From positions 7,443-71,442 of the forward strand of contig LNKV01000030.1 in the NCBI GenBank assembly GCA_001465935.1: a DNA stretch of 64,000 bases, read 5' to 3'. The notes under the pieces were generated by a model. The model was given only the letters and a program-made list of their open reading frames with translations, was not told the origin of the DNA and did not search any database. Shown here piece by piece: positions 49,061 through 61,489 of the stretch (position 1 is its first letter; each line of letters starts with the position of its first letter). A program made the position numbers and the translations under genes. This DNA is from Clarireedia homoeocarpa (taxonomy: Eukaryota; Ascomycota; Leotiomycetes; Helotiales; Rutstroemiaceae).

Positions 49061-49735
49061 CTTTTGCTATTTTGCTGTCCAGTGGCCGAGCAGCTTTGTT
49101 GAATAGCTTTCTGCTTCACAAAATTCTGTGGGTCGTCTGGGACGCTACGCGCGGGGTGCTGGAGTGGTGGGATCATTTTTATAAGGTGTGTTTAGACAAT
49201 ACTGCCAACTTCTTACCATCAACTTAACGACTGGAGATGGAAATATCAACTTTGCCGGACAGATATTACACGACCACTCTTTTTCTCCTTGTCGCTCATG
49301 TGGCTAATCTCCTGATCACACAAATAATCCTCATGAGCCCATATCAACATCGAACAAAGTCCACCACTGGCAATTCTCGACGCATATACCCGAACATAGA
49401 ATAAGAAAACAGATAGAGAGCTTGGTGCTCTGTAGGCGGCGGAGGAGAAGATGGATGGGATGAGGTTGGGGGTACATGACAAGACGCATTTGCAGAATGT
49501 GGATTCTGGGTATGTTTTGTAGGAGAGTCGGCAGGAATTCTTTGATAGAGGCTAATGTTAAATTCTAAATAGACAAGCTGCCGGTGAGACCATGCAGCAT
49601 TGAAATAGAAATCTAAGGAGCTGATATCAAAAAGAAAATTAAAAAGAAAATAACAAAAGAAAGGAGCAGATCCGGTAGGCTAAGTGAGGGACACTAGATA
49701 ACACATACATCGTGCAAACACCACAACCCCCTCAT
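49061..49735. other. Intergenic, RIB7 promoter side and MFS 3' flank
   Basis: No exon or RNA gene is recognised. An A-rich stretch (about 49625-49660) lies close to the end of the MFS transporter gene. Confidence 0.4.
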
Positions 49736-51425
49736 CTACTCATTCGTATCCCAAACCGAGTAAATATACTGCCTAAACCTCTTTCCCCACCAATTGACCG
49801 GCACACCCACCAACCCCACCGCCAGCGTCAACACCGCCAACTGACGATACGCCCTGCCCAGCCCCTCGGTCTGGATCCACGGCGCCATCCCAAAACTCAA
49901 CGCAAAACTCAACCCATACCCTCCCGCTCCCACAATCACCAACGCAGCGCCCTTCCACCTTGGAAACGCCTCCGTCACCCACAGCGTATTCGACGTAAAG
50001 ATACAAATCGCACTGAAGTAATCCGCCCCCACGAACAGCAATATCCATCTCCAATCCCAATGGCGTTCCGACGCGACACCGTACAGTGTTAGACTAGCCG
50101 TGCTGACGATGACGGGGAGGATGAAGGACGGGAGATAGTGCTCGGGTTCGCGGACGCCGCGGTTGCGGGCGGCGAGAACGCGGATTACTTGGCAGGTGAG
50201 CAGACCGGATGCAGGGAAGGCGAGAAGCGCGCCGATGCCGGTGGCGAATTTCGCGAGCCCAATAGAGCGGAAGGAGAAGTTGTAAGGGGGTGCAGCGAGA
50301 AGATCGACATAGCTTGCGCAGGTGGTGATCATGCCACCGAAGATGAGGGCGTTGAGGATGAGGACCCAAAGGATGAGGGGGTTGAGTGTGCAGATGAATA
50401 TTTGGCGGGGGAAATCCCGCATTGCGGACCAGCCGCCGATGCTGGAGCGGTTCCAAAATATGATGTTTTTGAGGAAACTGGTTGGTTTGTTCGAGGATGC
50501 TGGGTTCTCGATTTCGGGTTTTCCGCCGGGGACTTCTTCCCATTTGGCGTAGACGGTTACTTTTCCGTTTTCGGCTTGCAAGAGTATGTGGCCATCGAAG
50601 GCCACGGGGGGGCGGTCAAAGTAGGTTTCGGGACACAAGAGGAGCGCGAGGATGATGGTGATGGCTGATGGGATTGACCACAGCCAGTAGAATGCACGCC
50701 ATGTGCCGCCGAGATCGACGATTGCGGGTGTGACTGCGAGGAAGAAGTTTGAGATGCTGTTACAAAGACACCAGAAGAGAGCAATGTAGAGAGGACGTTG
50801 ATGGATGTATGTGACGTCAATGATCATTAGTATCATCTCAGGGAAGTGTTAGTACGTGACTTTATGTTAAAACTAACTGGAGAGAGTGACTTACAGTACT
50901 TGGGGACGCTGCGACAGCTAATCCTTGAAGGCACCGAGCCGCAAGATGTGTATAAAATGTTTGAGAGAAAGCGGCCATCAAAGTCGCTAAAGTAAGGAGC
51001 ACAGTACAAAAGAGGAAGACCGGTCTTCTTCCAATCGCCATTGACACAGGCACCCAAACCAAAGCACCCACACCCCAGAATAAAGTCGGGATATATGAGA
51101 GTGAGGCGATCTGCGCGCCTTTGAAACCCTAAGTCTGCATGTCAGAATTAGAGACCAAGAGGGGTAATTGTCCACGAACCTTTGGTGTGTACTCAATTTT
51201 CAAGGCATCCAACAGTAAACTTGTACCTTGTACCAGGACCAGTCCAATGATAGAGAACAGTGACATGGAAAACAAAGCGAGAAAGAGTCGGCACGAGCTC
51301 CAATTCAGAGGCTCATTTGGAGACTCCGAAGGAACTGGTAGCCGCAGTGTGCATCCATCTGAAGTGATCAGGTAAACACTACTCTGGGTAGCATTATACT
51401 CCCGGCCAGGTCTCTCTTGAGTCAT
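49736..51425 (-). CDS. Major facilitator superfamily transporter
   Basis: Three exons (51425-51180, 51128-50895, 50836-49736) give 526 aa; introns are phase 0 with donors GTTCGT and GTAAGT. The MTQERPGREYN start is chosen; an upstream ATG at 51578 would add a 51-residue extension without transmembrane character. About 12 membrane helices are visible, with a central cytoplasmic loop around PVAFDGHILLQAENG. The GRRP segment after helix 2 is the MFS loop motif. ALFWCLCNSISNFFLAVTPAI belongs to the helix 4-5 region. The style fits fungal drug:H+ antiporters (DHA1-like) or related multidrug transporters. Substrate cannot be told. No biosynthetic genes lie next to it, so it is not tied to a cluster. 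Confidence 0.9.
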
Positions 51426-53205
51426 AGTTGAGATGGATGAAGGGGCGTGGAAAGATTTTGTTTGTGCATGCGAGATGCAAAGCTCGTATAGAGGAGCTAG
51501 GAACCTCGTGAGTCGTTCGAATATTAGGAATGTAGTATCAAAGCAATGACAAAGCAGTGGAGAAAGAGGGATCTTCACTGGATATTATAAAGATAGTCGA
51601 AGTGAGAGTACGTGCATTCCAATAGCACGTGTAGAAGGAGATCCAGGAGGTAGTCACTCTGGGCTACACCATATAGGTTCCAAAGAGAGAGAAAAGCAGT
51701 CTGGTTTCTTCTAAACTACGTAGGAACCGGACCCTTATAATATAGAATCTATCTGAGTGGCTTAAACTAACCCAAAAAGGAGGGATACATCATACTTACA
51801 ATATATAACTACCAGCACGACTGAGTCTACTGAATCTATCACCGTGAGGCAAGGCAACATCTCAATAGAACTCATGGCAATGGATTTGAAACCCTTCTGC
51901 AGCTCATTAAAAGAAACTTCCTCTTGAACTTTATTATCCCAATACACTTCCCCAAGTCTCCAAAATAAGAAGACAACGAACAAGCTTCTGATCCGACAGG
52001 CAAATTCTGCAAAGCAAATCGCTGAGAAGAGAATCATAACTCCCAAAAAGGAAGTCAGTATAAACTTTTACCGCACCCTTGGCGAGTTTTAGACTTGTCA
52101 CATCAAGGAAACAAGCTTACATCCGGGGCAAGCTTACCACAAATTAAGCTGCCAATGTCCTCGCAGCAACAATGGGACGCCATCCGTGATTAAGATACTA
52201 TAGACAGAAACAGCTATAATGTAGCTGGAGTGGACATAAACCATTTGGGGGCCTACGATCAAAAGCACGGGGTAGAGTAAGGAAGTGAGAACCGTTATGC
52301 ATGGACCATGCTTCATACCAATGCCGCGAGCCCAGTGAGCCATTTGTTAAGAAGTGCCGGGCACTATGAATAAGTTAGACAGTTCGCAATAGGCTTCGGG
52401 CCAGTTCGTTTCCTTCGGCTGCGCTTGTGTAACTTGTCAATAACACTCTAAGATTAGCACTTACCAGGGCATATTTATTAGCTCCACAGTATGCGGGGAC
52501 CAGTCATCTACCATGAAGTATTTCTGGCGTCCGAAGAAGCAGGTCTGTCAATGCCCAAGCGCAAGGCATTTGAGCTGTCTGCTCTGAATGGTTCACCAGG
52601 ATACGAGAAATCCGGCAAATTCCATAGGGAACAAGCCAGAGGTGCTATCTTCCCCTGAACGAAGGTTATTTTTTTCCGAGTCTTGCCTTTGTTCCGTGGG
52701 GGGAGACAGTACCACGGACTCACGGACTATCCAAACTTACCAGAATAATGGACCAGTCGCCTTAAAATCCTAGAGTGGACAAGTACCGGTGAAACACTTC
52801 CCCGCGGACTTCGAGGACCATAAACATGGCGACTAAAGCTTAGGCGCGCTCCATAGAAAAGTTGGAGAAATTGTGCTCAGACAAGATGAACTAATGGATT
52901 GCTCCCAAACACCGCAAACCCGGAGCGGTGTACGTCATTCCCAAGCACAGTGCGTTTGATACTTTGGTACTCAGAAAAGTAAGCAGATGAATACTCGTGC
53001 ATCACAGACCAGTCTAGACTTGCAAGCAGTAAAACCATGTATTCAGCTCCCTGGTATCTGCAATCTCGTTTGAGGCACCTTGTAAGTCTGCCGACGAGAA
53101 CAGTCTATTGCCATAACTTGTTCAACCATCTACTCATGTCCGAAAGACACCAACGCTTTCAGGCTTTGGCTGTTATAATAATTTCAGACTCCCAGCAATA
53201 GTACA
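51426..53205. other. Intergenic, about 1.8 kb
   Basis: It contains the promoter side of the MFS gene. Short frames (for example 52134-52343 and 52508-52723, -) have no recognisable domain. No repeat or RNA gene is seen. Confidence 0.4.
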
Positions 53206-53709
53206 TCATACAATTATCTCTTCTTCACTGGTCTCTGTCATACTTTCCTCGGGCCCCGTCAATTCTTCACGCCGGCAATCATTCATAATGTTCTTGCAGT
53301 CAACCGAATCGGCAGCGCCATCGAGCCCATTGACAGCCTTGACCACCGTAGGTTCAGCAGCTATCGTTTCGCTTTTCTGCTCCTTTCTCATTTTATCCTT
53401 TCCAACACGACTCGCTCGTGCATGGCTCCGACGAACTCTATTGTTACTGACCCTTCCAAAAGCCAAAAGCTGTACAATTACCATAACAAAAGTATAACTC
53501 CAGCATAAAGTATCATCTTCGTGCATGTCGAACGCAAGATCTGTCCCTGGCAAGGGACCTAGAGTTTCGAAAATAGGATGAGGGGATACGGATATCGTGG
53601 GTGGGGGTGGTAGAAGGTGCGAGATGAATGTGTTGATAAGATGTAGGACGAAGGCCGGATTGAGAAAGATGGCGGGGAGAAGGTAAGTCGATGTTATATG
53701 GAACGGCAT
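53206..53709 (-). CDS. Small predicted membrane protein of unknown function
   Basis: A single exon of 167 aa that I do not recognise. Two hydrophobic segments are visible: about 8-33 (LLPAIFLNPAFVLHLINTF) and about 67-86 (SYTFVMVIVQLLAFGRV). A basic stretch, RRSHARASRVGKDKMRKEQK, follows the second segment, and the C-terminus is acidic (EESMTETSEEE). The order suggests a two-pass membrane protein with a charged cytoplasmic tail. Continuous coding over the full length and reasonable composition support a real gene; there is no family evidence. Confidence 0.55.
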   Translation of the reverse strand: MPFHITSTYLLPAIFLNPAFVLHLINTFISHLLPPPPTISVSPHPIFETLGPLPGTDLAFDMHEDDTLCWSYTFVMVIVQLLAFGRVSNNRVRRSHARASRVGKDKMRKEQKSETIAAEPTVVKAVNGLDGAADSVDCKNIMNDCRREELTGPEESMTETSEEEIIV

Positions 53710-55019
53710 TTTGTTTGAGGGTATCCGACGATCAAAGCAACTCTAGTTATAGATGTTAGCGGGGGAAAGTCCTTGTAAACACAACACACGAAATATGTTC
53801 TCATACTTGGCTGACTGTAGAATCACTCCCTTGGAAATTTGTAAAGCTGCGTCGTACTATTTCTGCCTTCGAGATCACCGGACACACGCAGAGACTTCTG
53901 TGTTGCGCGAAAGACGTTCGTTTGTGCTCAATCGATGACACACGGCGGGGTAGTTTTGATTCAGTTTGCGCCACTCTCAAGTTGAAGTTGACTTTGTTCA
54001 AAAGAGAGACGACTTGCTCAAAGATCGTTCTCGTTCGATCGTGGTAGTATCACAGTGACTGGATATGCGAGAGTGAACGAATACTGTTTTTCTAATGAGT
54101 AAAATATTCCTATAGTGGGATAGCCAAACAGGATGGCGGGGATGGAAAAATGCTTTGAGGACCAATAAATAGGTAAAATGGAGAATTCGAGGAATATTTG
54201 AAGTTGTTCACGGAGGATTTCAAGAAGTTGCTAGCCTCCGTCTTCATAGTTGGGAGGGCAAGCAGGTACCACATAGCAGAGCAGGAAAGAAAGAATGGCT
54301 TTCCTACCTTTCAATAAGAGGAAGGAAGGATATTCTCTATGCCTTGTGAGATGGGATGGCATGTTGAGTGAGGGAAGTCGCTGACGTTGGTTTGTAAGAT
54401 CCATTCTCGGATTCTCTTCTAGTCCCGAATTATCGAGGCTCTGCGAAGTAATCCTTTTGATGTGTGCGCAATTGAGGGGGAATCCGCGTATTGAAGACAA
54501 AATCAGGAACAGCGCATTAATCCAACCAATAGTTGACCCCTCGTATAGCTACGTATGGGCCCGTAAAGCAAAGAGGGTGCGAAGGATCTATTGAAGCAGG
54601 TTTTTGGGCGCCGAGGTCAGCGATTGGCGGGGATGGCCAACTCATATTTCCATGCGATTTTGATCCTCTGAATGAATCTCATGGGGTGAGGATATATTAT
54701 TTGCAAGTGCAGATTGTTCATTCAGCACTTTGCCCATTGGAGTTCAATGAAAGGCTGGCGGATGGCAAGAGCTATCTGCACATCCCCCACATCCCCCCCC
54801 CTCCCCACATGCCAGATCTTTCGATCGCCACAGTCTTTCAGCCTTACGGGCTGGCACAAGCCACATTATCGACGGTCCTTCTAGCCACGTTGAACTTTTG
54901 AGCAAGGCTACCACCTACCAAGTACGGAACCACCTGAAGTAAAACAGCTTCTACTTATCGCGCCTCGCACAAATCTCTCCCATTTCAGAGTCGCAGAGTC
55001 GCAGAGTCGCATATTCAAG
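53710..55019. other. Divergent region, small membrane protein / GOS1 (1.3 kb)
   Basis: Near its right end the 9-bp unit AGAGTCGCAG-type repeats three times (about 54987-55011), within 35 bases of the GOS1 start. A C-rich stretch lies at about 54782-54807. No exon is recognised. Confidence 0.45.
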
Positions 55020-55820
55020 ATGGTGCGTTATACTTATTCCACTGTTCCGCCACATGACTGTCATCTAACAATCATGTAGAATACCCTATTTAACACCGCG
55101 CTGAAACAATCCACATCGCTTCGGCGAGATATTTCATCCCTTTCACCACCAGAATCGCAACCACTTACACCATCATTACTTGGTCAAATCTCGTCCTCCC
55201 TTACTTCATTTTCTCGCACAGTCGATTCATATGCCTCTCTCCAATCCGCCGAACTCAATCCGGCCAAGAAAGAAAAGGCTTATGAGCGACTGACAACATT
55301 CCGAGCCGAACTCCAAGAATACCGCTCGCAGTTTGCTGCGCTAAAGAAACAAAATGAAGATACGCAAACGCAAATCGATAGAGGCGAGTTATTAGGCCGG
55401 AGACCGCATCATGCATCTACGCCTGAAAACCCATACGCGAATACATCGAGCGCTTCCTTAGCGAGAGATAGTCCCTGGAAACGGGATGGAGGACCGGGAA
55501 GTGGTCAACTAGGAATGAATAGCGGCGACTATACACGGGAAACACATGCTTTGAGAGAACAAAATTTCTTCCAAAACACTCATAGCGCGCTAGACGAGTA
55601 TCTTGCAAGAGGACAGGCCGTGTTAGGAGATTTAGGACAGCAGAGAGAAATGCTGAAGGGTACCCAAAAGAGGTTATATAGTGTCGCGAACACACTTGGA
55701 GTCTCTGGAGACACCATTCGAACGATTGAGAGGCGCGCGAAGCAGGATAAGTGGATTTTTGGAGCAGGCGTGATAGTATTCTTCGTCTTTTGTTGGGCAG
55801 TCTTACATTTCTTCGGATAA
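55020..55820 (+). CDS. gos1: Golgi SNARE GOS1 (GOSR1 family)
   Basis: Two exons: the ATG alone (55020-55022), a 57-bp GTGCGT...TGTAG intron, then 55080-55820; the protein has 247 aa. It is a v-SNARE (Qb type) for transport within the Golgi and from endosomes to the Golgi. MNTLFNTALKQS begins the N-terminal helical part, which continues through a coiled coil around SAELNPAKKEKAYERLTTFR. The SNARE motif (about 163-225) contains EQNFFQNTHSALDEYLARG and GTQKRLYSVANTLGV. The C-terminal tail anchor is WIFGAGVIVFFVFCWAVLHF. Starting at a later ATG would lose the conserved N-terminus, which supports the intron right after the start codon. Confidence 0.93.
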
Positions 55821-57586
55821 GTTGGCATTGAGCCATGATTTGAACAATCTATGCAGTAAGATGGACCTAGTGAATGAACTAAACGGATTCACTTCTGGCG
55901 GAAATGCGGAATCGGTCAAAAATATTGGGATTTAAGCGTGGCGTTAGGGAGTTTAAGGGGCAAGGAAAACCTAGGCGGCAAGCTGGGCATGCTTAAAAGG
56001 GGGAGTGCAAACTCCGATTTTAGGGAAGCAATTGTTTCTAAGTCAACCGCTTTTGACGATGTGTTTGTTTGATTGTTCTTGTCTTTCTTGCATATCCAGG
56101 AACGCATTCCTTTGCTCTGGATATGCTTGCGTGATTCTCAAGCAGAACCTTTCTCCACGACGTCTTGGTTCCCTGTTGGCAATCCCCACACATGTCCGAC
56201 AGAACCTTGGAACTGGCCTCTTGTTGCCTATCATGGAAGCCATTCCTTTATCCGCTGACATATACCGCTTTCAATGTTAGACCGAGGCATGTTTGCAATG
56301 CTTCACCCACTGGTCCTCTCCATGGTGGAACTCCTACAGTTGAAAGCTGTGGTTTCGTCAGCCTATTAACAGCCCTAGGAGAGCAATGAAGCGGTTAGTC
56401 AAAATCATCCAACCTCGATTGGGAAAGCTCCTCCTTTTCAAGAGTCCCACCATCGTGCAAACTTATCACATTCTTCTAAATCGCTATGATCTGCTCAATG
56501 ATTCATCAATAGATTTATTAGAGGTGTTTCCATAACCTCACTCACGTTTCATGCATCATTGTGTCAGATCAATACGCCTTTCGAACAATGTCAATGATGG
56601 ATACCTCTGGAAAGCTTATGGCCTCGTCGACAGAACTGCCGCCCGGGTCGCCCGATCCCCAACCATATTACTCTCCTCACATTGATGGCCATCTTCCTCA
56701 TGCTTATAATTATCAAGATAAACATTTCTCGGTCTGTACCATGCCACCAGCTATGCTCGACTCGTAACCAATGCTTAACGGCCCTCCCGACACTCTGGTA
56801 GCGAATAACAAGATTCGTAAGAGGGTGTGGGGGTCCTCACTGCCCTTCTATGGATTTGATATCTGCTATGATCTATTGGGCTATCACCAATTAGGCTGCT
56901 GGATGCGTAGGTGCATAGAACGAGATGGATATTTACCATCATGCTTGGCGAAATGCTGAGAAGCCGTCGAGGGTGGTGGGGCAGAGCAGGGGGTAAATGC
57001 TAGGGCTCATGAGCTAAGTGGGCAGATCATTTTTGGTGTAACCGTTCCCGATGCTTGCGGGAAATGCAGGAAGTGCAGTCTACGAATGTTGTCAATGCCG
57101 TGCATATAGATGCATCCCCAAGCTTTTACGAATGCAGTATGGGCTAGAAAAAAGTATCACTTCTCACCACACCACCCCCCAAAAAGGGACGCGGACATCT
57201 TTGTCGTAAGATTACCATATCCCCCTGACAGGGTGAACCGAATCATTACTTCCTGAACTTATGTAGCATTGAATAAAGCTAGTATGGAGGTAGCGAAACG
57301 AGAGATAAAATACCTTCAGTATGCAGTGTTCCCCATCCACCTTCTCTGTACGACACGAAAGGGAGAGTGAGGAGTGAGAATTCAAGAGTGTTGGAAATAT
57401 CATCGCTGATTTTGATATGTAAAATCTAAAACTTGAAGCTATCTATCTATCTACCTATCAATACAGAGCAATCAATTTAGCTATTTCCGGCCAACATCGT
57501 CCATCCTTCGTTTTCAATCCATGCCATCCCATTCCATTCCATCCAAACCCATCATAACACTTCCCCCGTCATTTGACACCACCCCA
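55821..57586. other. Convergent region, GOS1 / DUF4139 gene (1.8 kb)
   Basis: Mostly without features. One + strand frame of 68 codons at 56561-56767 has a protein-like composition (PQPYYSPHIDGHLPH) but no partner exons that I can define, so it is treated as a weak candidate only. Confidence 0.4.
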
Positions 57587-60130
57587 TCAAGCATTAATCA
57601 CCGTCTCCCCACTCGGGAATCCCGCCTCATACTGCAACACCAACTTGACACCTGATCCCGGATGCAATTTAACATGCCAAACAACCTCTCCACTCTTCTT
57701 CAACTCCGCATCCGCCGTACCCCAATTATCCTGCTTAATGCTCCTCCTCTTGACCATCTCACTCCCACTTCCTGCCCCCGAGCCCCCGCCACCTCTCCCC
57801 GCCTGCGCCGCCATCGCCATCTCATCATCTAGACCCAACCCCGTGGGAATCTTCTCCCCATCCGCCTTTAACCCCCGCGGAACGAGCACGTCCACGCGGA
57901 GCCGTTCTTCTTCCGAGATAGGCACTTGATCCATAACCACCAAGTTGACGCTGCGCACGCCGCGCGTGTTGCGCAGGGATAAGCTGCGTAGGAAAACATT
58001 GCTGTCTTCTTTGGAGAAGATACCATTCTGACTGCGTCGGACTTCGGGCTTGTTGTACACGACTTTGATAGCCGGATCCACACCTAGGTTCAAGCTCAGA
58101 GTCTCGCCCGACGAGCATCTAGGGAATGTAGCTTGGCCGAGGAAACTCCCGTCGAGATTAAGCCCGACGGGGCCCCTGAGCAGCGAAATCTTCGACATGT
58201 TGCGCAGTTTCGCCTTCAGGAACGCGACGGTGCGCATTTTGGGGATGACGACGTGTTCGAAGGACACGTTTTTAAATTCAATTTTGGCGATCTTGTGCTT
58301 GAGGACGGAGTTGGATGGCGTGAGGGTTTTGAGACCGGGCAGGTCGTAGGTGGTGGTCATGCCGTTTTCTTCCCAGGCGCCTTCTTCGAAACTGACAGTG
58401 GGTTTGGGAATGGCGGATTGGACGACGAGGTCGGAGGATGGAGCGGCTCGCTTTTCGTCGATATCGGCTACGGAGCCGTTGGCGGGAGGATCGACGTTAC
58501 CGAAGGAAACGGGTGGTGCAGAGGCATTTGCTTCTGGTTGAGGGGTTTGATTGGCGGATCGGGATGGGGCTGCACCGAAAAGTCCACCAGTGGTAGCGGG
58601 AGGGGCAGGATTGGCAGAGGGTTGTCCAAATAGATTGTTGGTAGTAGCCGATTTTGCTCCGAACAGGCCACCACCCGTGGCTGGCGCACCCTGCGTGGAT
58701 CCAAAAGCACTAGCCGCATTCCCTTGCGCGCTTGCAGAACCAAACAATCCTCCTGTTGTTGGCTTAGCTCCTCTTTGACCCCATTGCTCGCCCTGTGTCG
58801 ATGGTGGGAAGGAAAATGGGCCAACTTGCTTCATGGGCCCGAATAATGGATTTGTAGGTTCAAGACCGAAGAGCTGCCAGCGAGCTTTTTGAAGAAATTG
58901 ATTACTGTTATTAGTCCATTGCGATCTCTTCGCTTCAATCTCGTGATTGCTGTAGAGTGCTGCTTCGGCATTGCGTCCTCCTTTCAATAATCGGACGTTC
59001 CATGGATGTAGGGTCGGTATCGTTTCACTAAGATTAGTGGTCGACGTCTGAGAGGTAGAGAGAATGACTTTTGCATCGCGCCATGTCTCGGATGTCATAT
59101 TCTTGAGCTCAGCGGCATAATCAAGCATACCCGACCCATTGATTGTGTTCAAACTTAAGTCGTAACGTGGCGACCAAGACACCTCGTAAGTAATATACGA
59201 GATTGCAAGGCTGATCATATCGGCAGGTCTTCTCGAGAGAGCAAAGCTGCCAACAGATGAATCGCTACGTGTTGAACTGGGACGAGTAGGTTCAATAGGA
59301 GCCATAGAGGATGGTTCGATGCTGATTGTGACTTTGTAAACCTTCTTCGGCCAAAATGCACTTCGCTCGTCCTTGATGCGTTTCCTCTCTTTTGCTATCT
59401 CGGCTCTCTTGCGGAAGTTGGTCAATTGAAGCCTAGTCTTTTGCTTGGATGCTTTCCTCTGAGCCTTCGCTCGCGCTTTCGACAGCTTTGCTTTTTGCTT
59501 ATTCAACTTCGTCAGTTCCTCCTGCGTTATTTCCATTGCCGCCGAGGCAGAGACATGTTCAACGTAGATCTTCTCTCGCTCATCGCGATAGGCTTTCACG
59601 AGTTTTTCGAATGCTTCTGGTGAAGGAGGGTTATCTCGAACAGTAGCACCATAGTCTTCACAAATTTTCAGACGACTGGCTACAGAATTAATTTTTTCGG
59701 TCTCCTGAGCAAGCAAACGATTCATTTGTTTGATTTTAGAATCAATGATTTTCATCTCTTCATCTTCGTCATCTGACTCGGTATCATCACTCAGCGCCTC
59801 ATCATCAGAATCTGACGAATAGATTTCTTCGTAAACATCACGATTTGGAAGCAAGTCGACGGAAACCTCAGTAATTGTTGCGGAGCCACTGCCTTCGACT
59901 TTGATCGAATGTTCATCAATTGTTGGCGCAAAGCCATCGATAATGATTTGATTTGCGCCAGGCTGTAAATGAAGGGGTTAGTCGTTCAGCGCCTGTGACA
60001 CAAAATGATGGGGATATCTTACATGCAATACTATGTCTCTAATGTCGCGAATGATGTGTGCTCTGGTAGGGAAGATGAGAACACTTCGAGTGCTCAAATC
60101 TCGAACTCTGAATTCCTGCTTGGAAGTCAT
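57587..60130 (-). CDS. DUF4139/DUF4140 (mucoidy-inhibitor-A-like) protein with GLFG repeats
   Basis: Two exons (60130-60023 and 59962-57587) give 827 aa; the 60-bp intron is GTAAGA...TACAG. Residues about 1-110 match the DUF4140 N-terminal domain (VLIFPTRAHIIRDI, PGANQIIIDGFAP). An acidic segment and then a long, charged coiled coil (about 107-237) follow. The C-terminal DUF4139 domain includes ISYITYEVSWSPRYDLSLNT (about 290-310) and ends VVWHVKLHPGSGVKLVLQYE. Between them, about 400-525, is a disordered region with FG and GLFG motifs (GGLFGS, GGGLFGA, NNLFGQ, GGLFGA). Homologues are widespread, but the biochemical role is unknown to me. The FG repeats resemble nucleoporins, without proof of nuclear pore location. 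Confidence 0.88.
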
Positions 60131-61489
60131 TTTTTTCCCTTTTTTTGTGTCTGTTGGTTGGAGAGAAAAGAAATTTTGGGGTCCGGATTATCAGGCTGAG
60201 TTGGCAATCATCCGGTTTACAAAATCGAAAGTGTGTGGGGGTGGGGGCGATCAGGTCGCGTTGGGCACTCTCACGCGCAGAAACCTTCTCCGGTTGTGCG
60301 ATAAAGATGCAGAATGTTTGGTTGAGCGAGTAAAATACAACACACGAGGCAAAAGGCAAAAGGCAAAGGCAGGTGAAAAGAGATTCTTCGACGCCTTTAT
60401 AGGATTTTCTGGCAATACGCGTAGACCATAGACCATAGACTTTGACTAGTCGGCGTCAACAATAACGAGCAGAAGTTCTATTGCGAGAACCTAACTGGGC
60501 ACATTTTGCTGAGTTAGGCAGAGAGATCTTTGAGACACAATGCCTCTGGTGCCCATTGCCCCGCAAATCACGGGAGTGTATGACTTCACCGGGCCAATGA
60601 ACCAATAGCAGTACTCTAAAGCAACGAGCTGTGTTTCACTGAGGATAAACGAAAAAATAAACGAGCAGGCAAAGGAGCAAACGAACAAACGAGCAGAGCG
60701 GAACAAGGAAGAAGGAAAAAACGAAGACTTTTTGATATAAAAATAAATCTATACAGTAAGACAAACTGGCACATGTCCAAAATAAAGATCTTTATTGACT
60801 CATTTTCCGTCGTATGGGCACGTATCCATAGTGAATGCCTTAGTATGTACGTTTGAACATGTAGAAGGTGTTTGACAGTTATAAAGGGGAGAAGCGATGA
60901 GTGGAAGAGAAGACTCGGAAGAGGCAGATTTGACGGATGCCTTGAGGAGGAGGACGATGAGATACTGTAATTAACGAATGAGCAATGGAGTTCACAGAGT
61001 TGATAGTTCTAGCTGTTTTATGCAGTCCGCTTAATGTAGCCAATGGCTAAACCAATCACTTTTATGCTTACTGCATTAAACGCACATTTGGAATTTCTAA
61101 GCAATCGATTGATCCTTCAACTGGCCTTCCAACTTGATTTCTAAGCATTCGCAAGTCGATGCATTGTTAAGCAATATCGCGAATTATGGCAACTTTGCAA
61201 ACGCGAGCGCGAAGGGCAGTCAATGGCCATTTGCGTATAGCTTCCTCTTAGTGAAATGAGCGTGCAATGCACGTTGTCGCGCAATTGATTATCAGTATAT
61301 ATGTACTCATCACGTCCCTCAATTCCCCATCCAAGTTCGTACTCAAACTCATCAATAGATTCATCCGTCTTTCATCTGTATCCGGCATCCAAATCATTCA
61401 AAGGATCTCCCCATAGTCAAATTCATCCCATCACCAGTGTCATCCAGCATTTAGTGTGCCAAAAAAAATATCTCCAGCTTAATAGCATC
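60131..61489. other. Divergent region, DUF4139 gene / SDR gene (1.4 kb)
   Basis: It holds both promoters. The SDR side has a possible ATATATG start region near 61296-61302, about 190 bases before the ATG. No exon is recognised; the 154-codon frame starting 61301 is the SDR exon extended upstream. Confidence 0.4.

Noticed and set aside
49736..53709. Secondary-metabolite cluster around the MFS transporter
   Set aside because: No synthase, tailoring enzyme or regulator lies beside it; neighbours are RIB7, a small membrane protein and GOS1.
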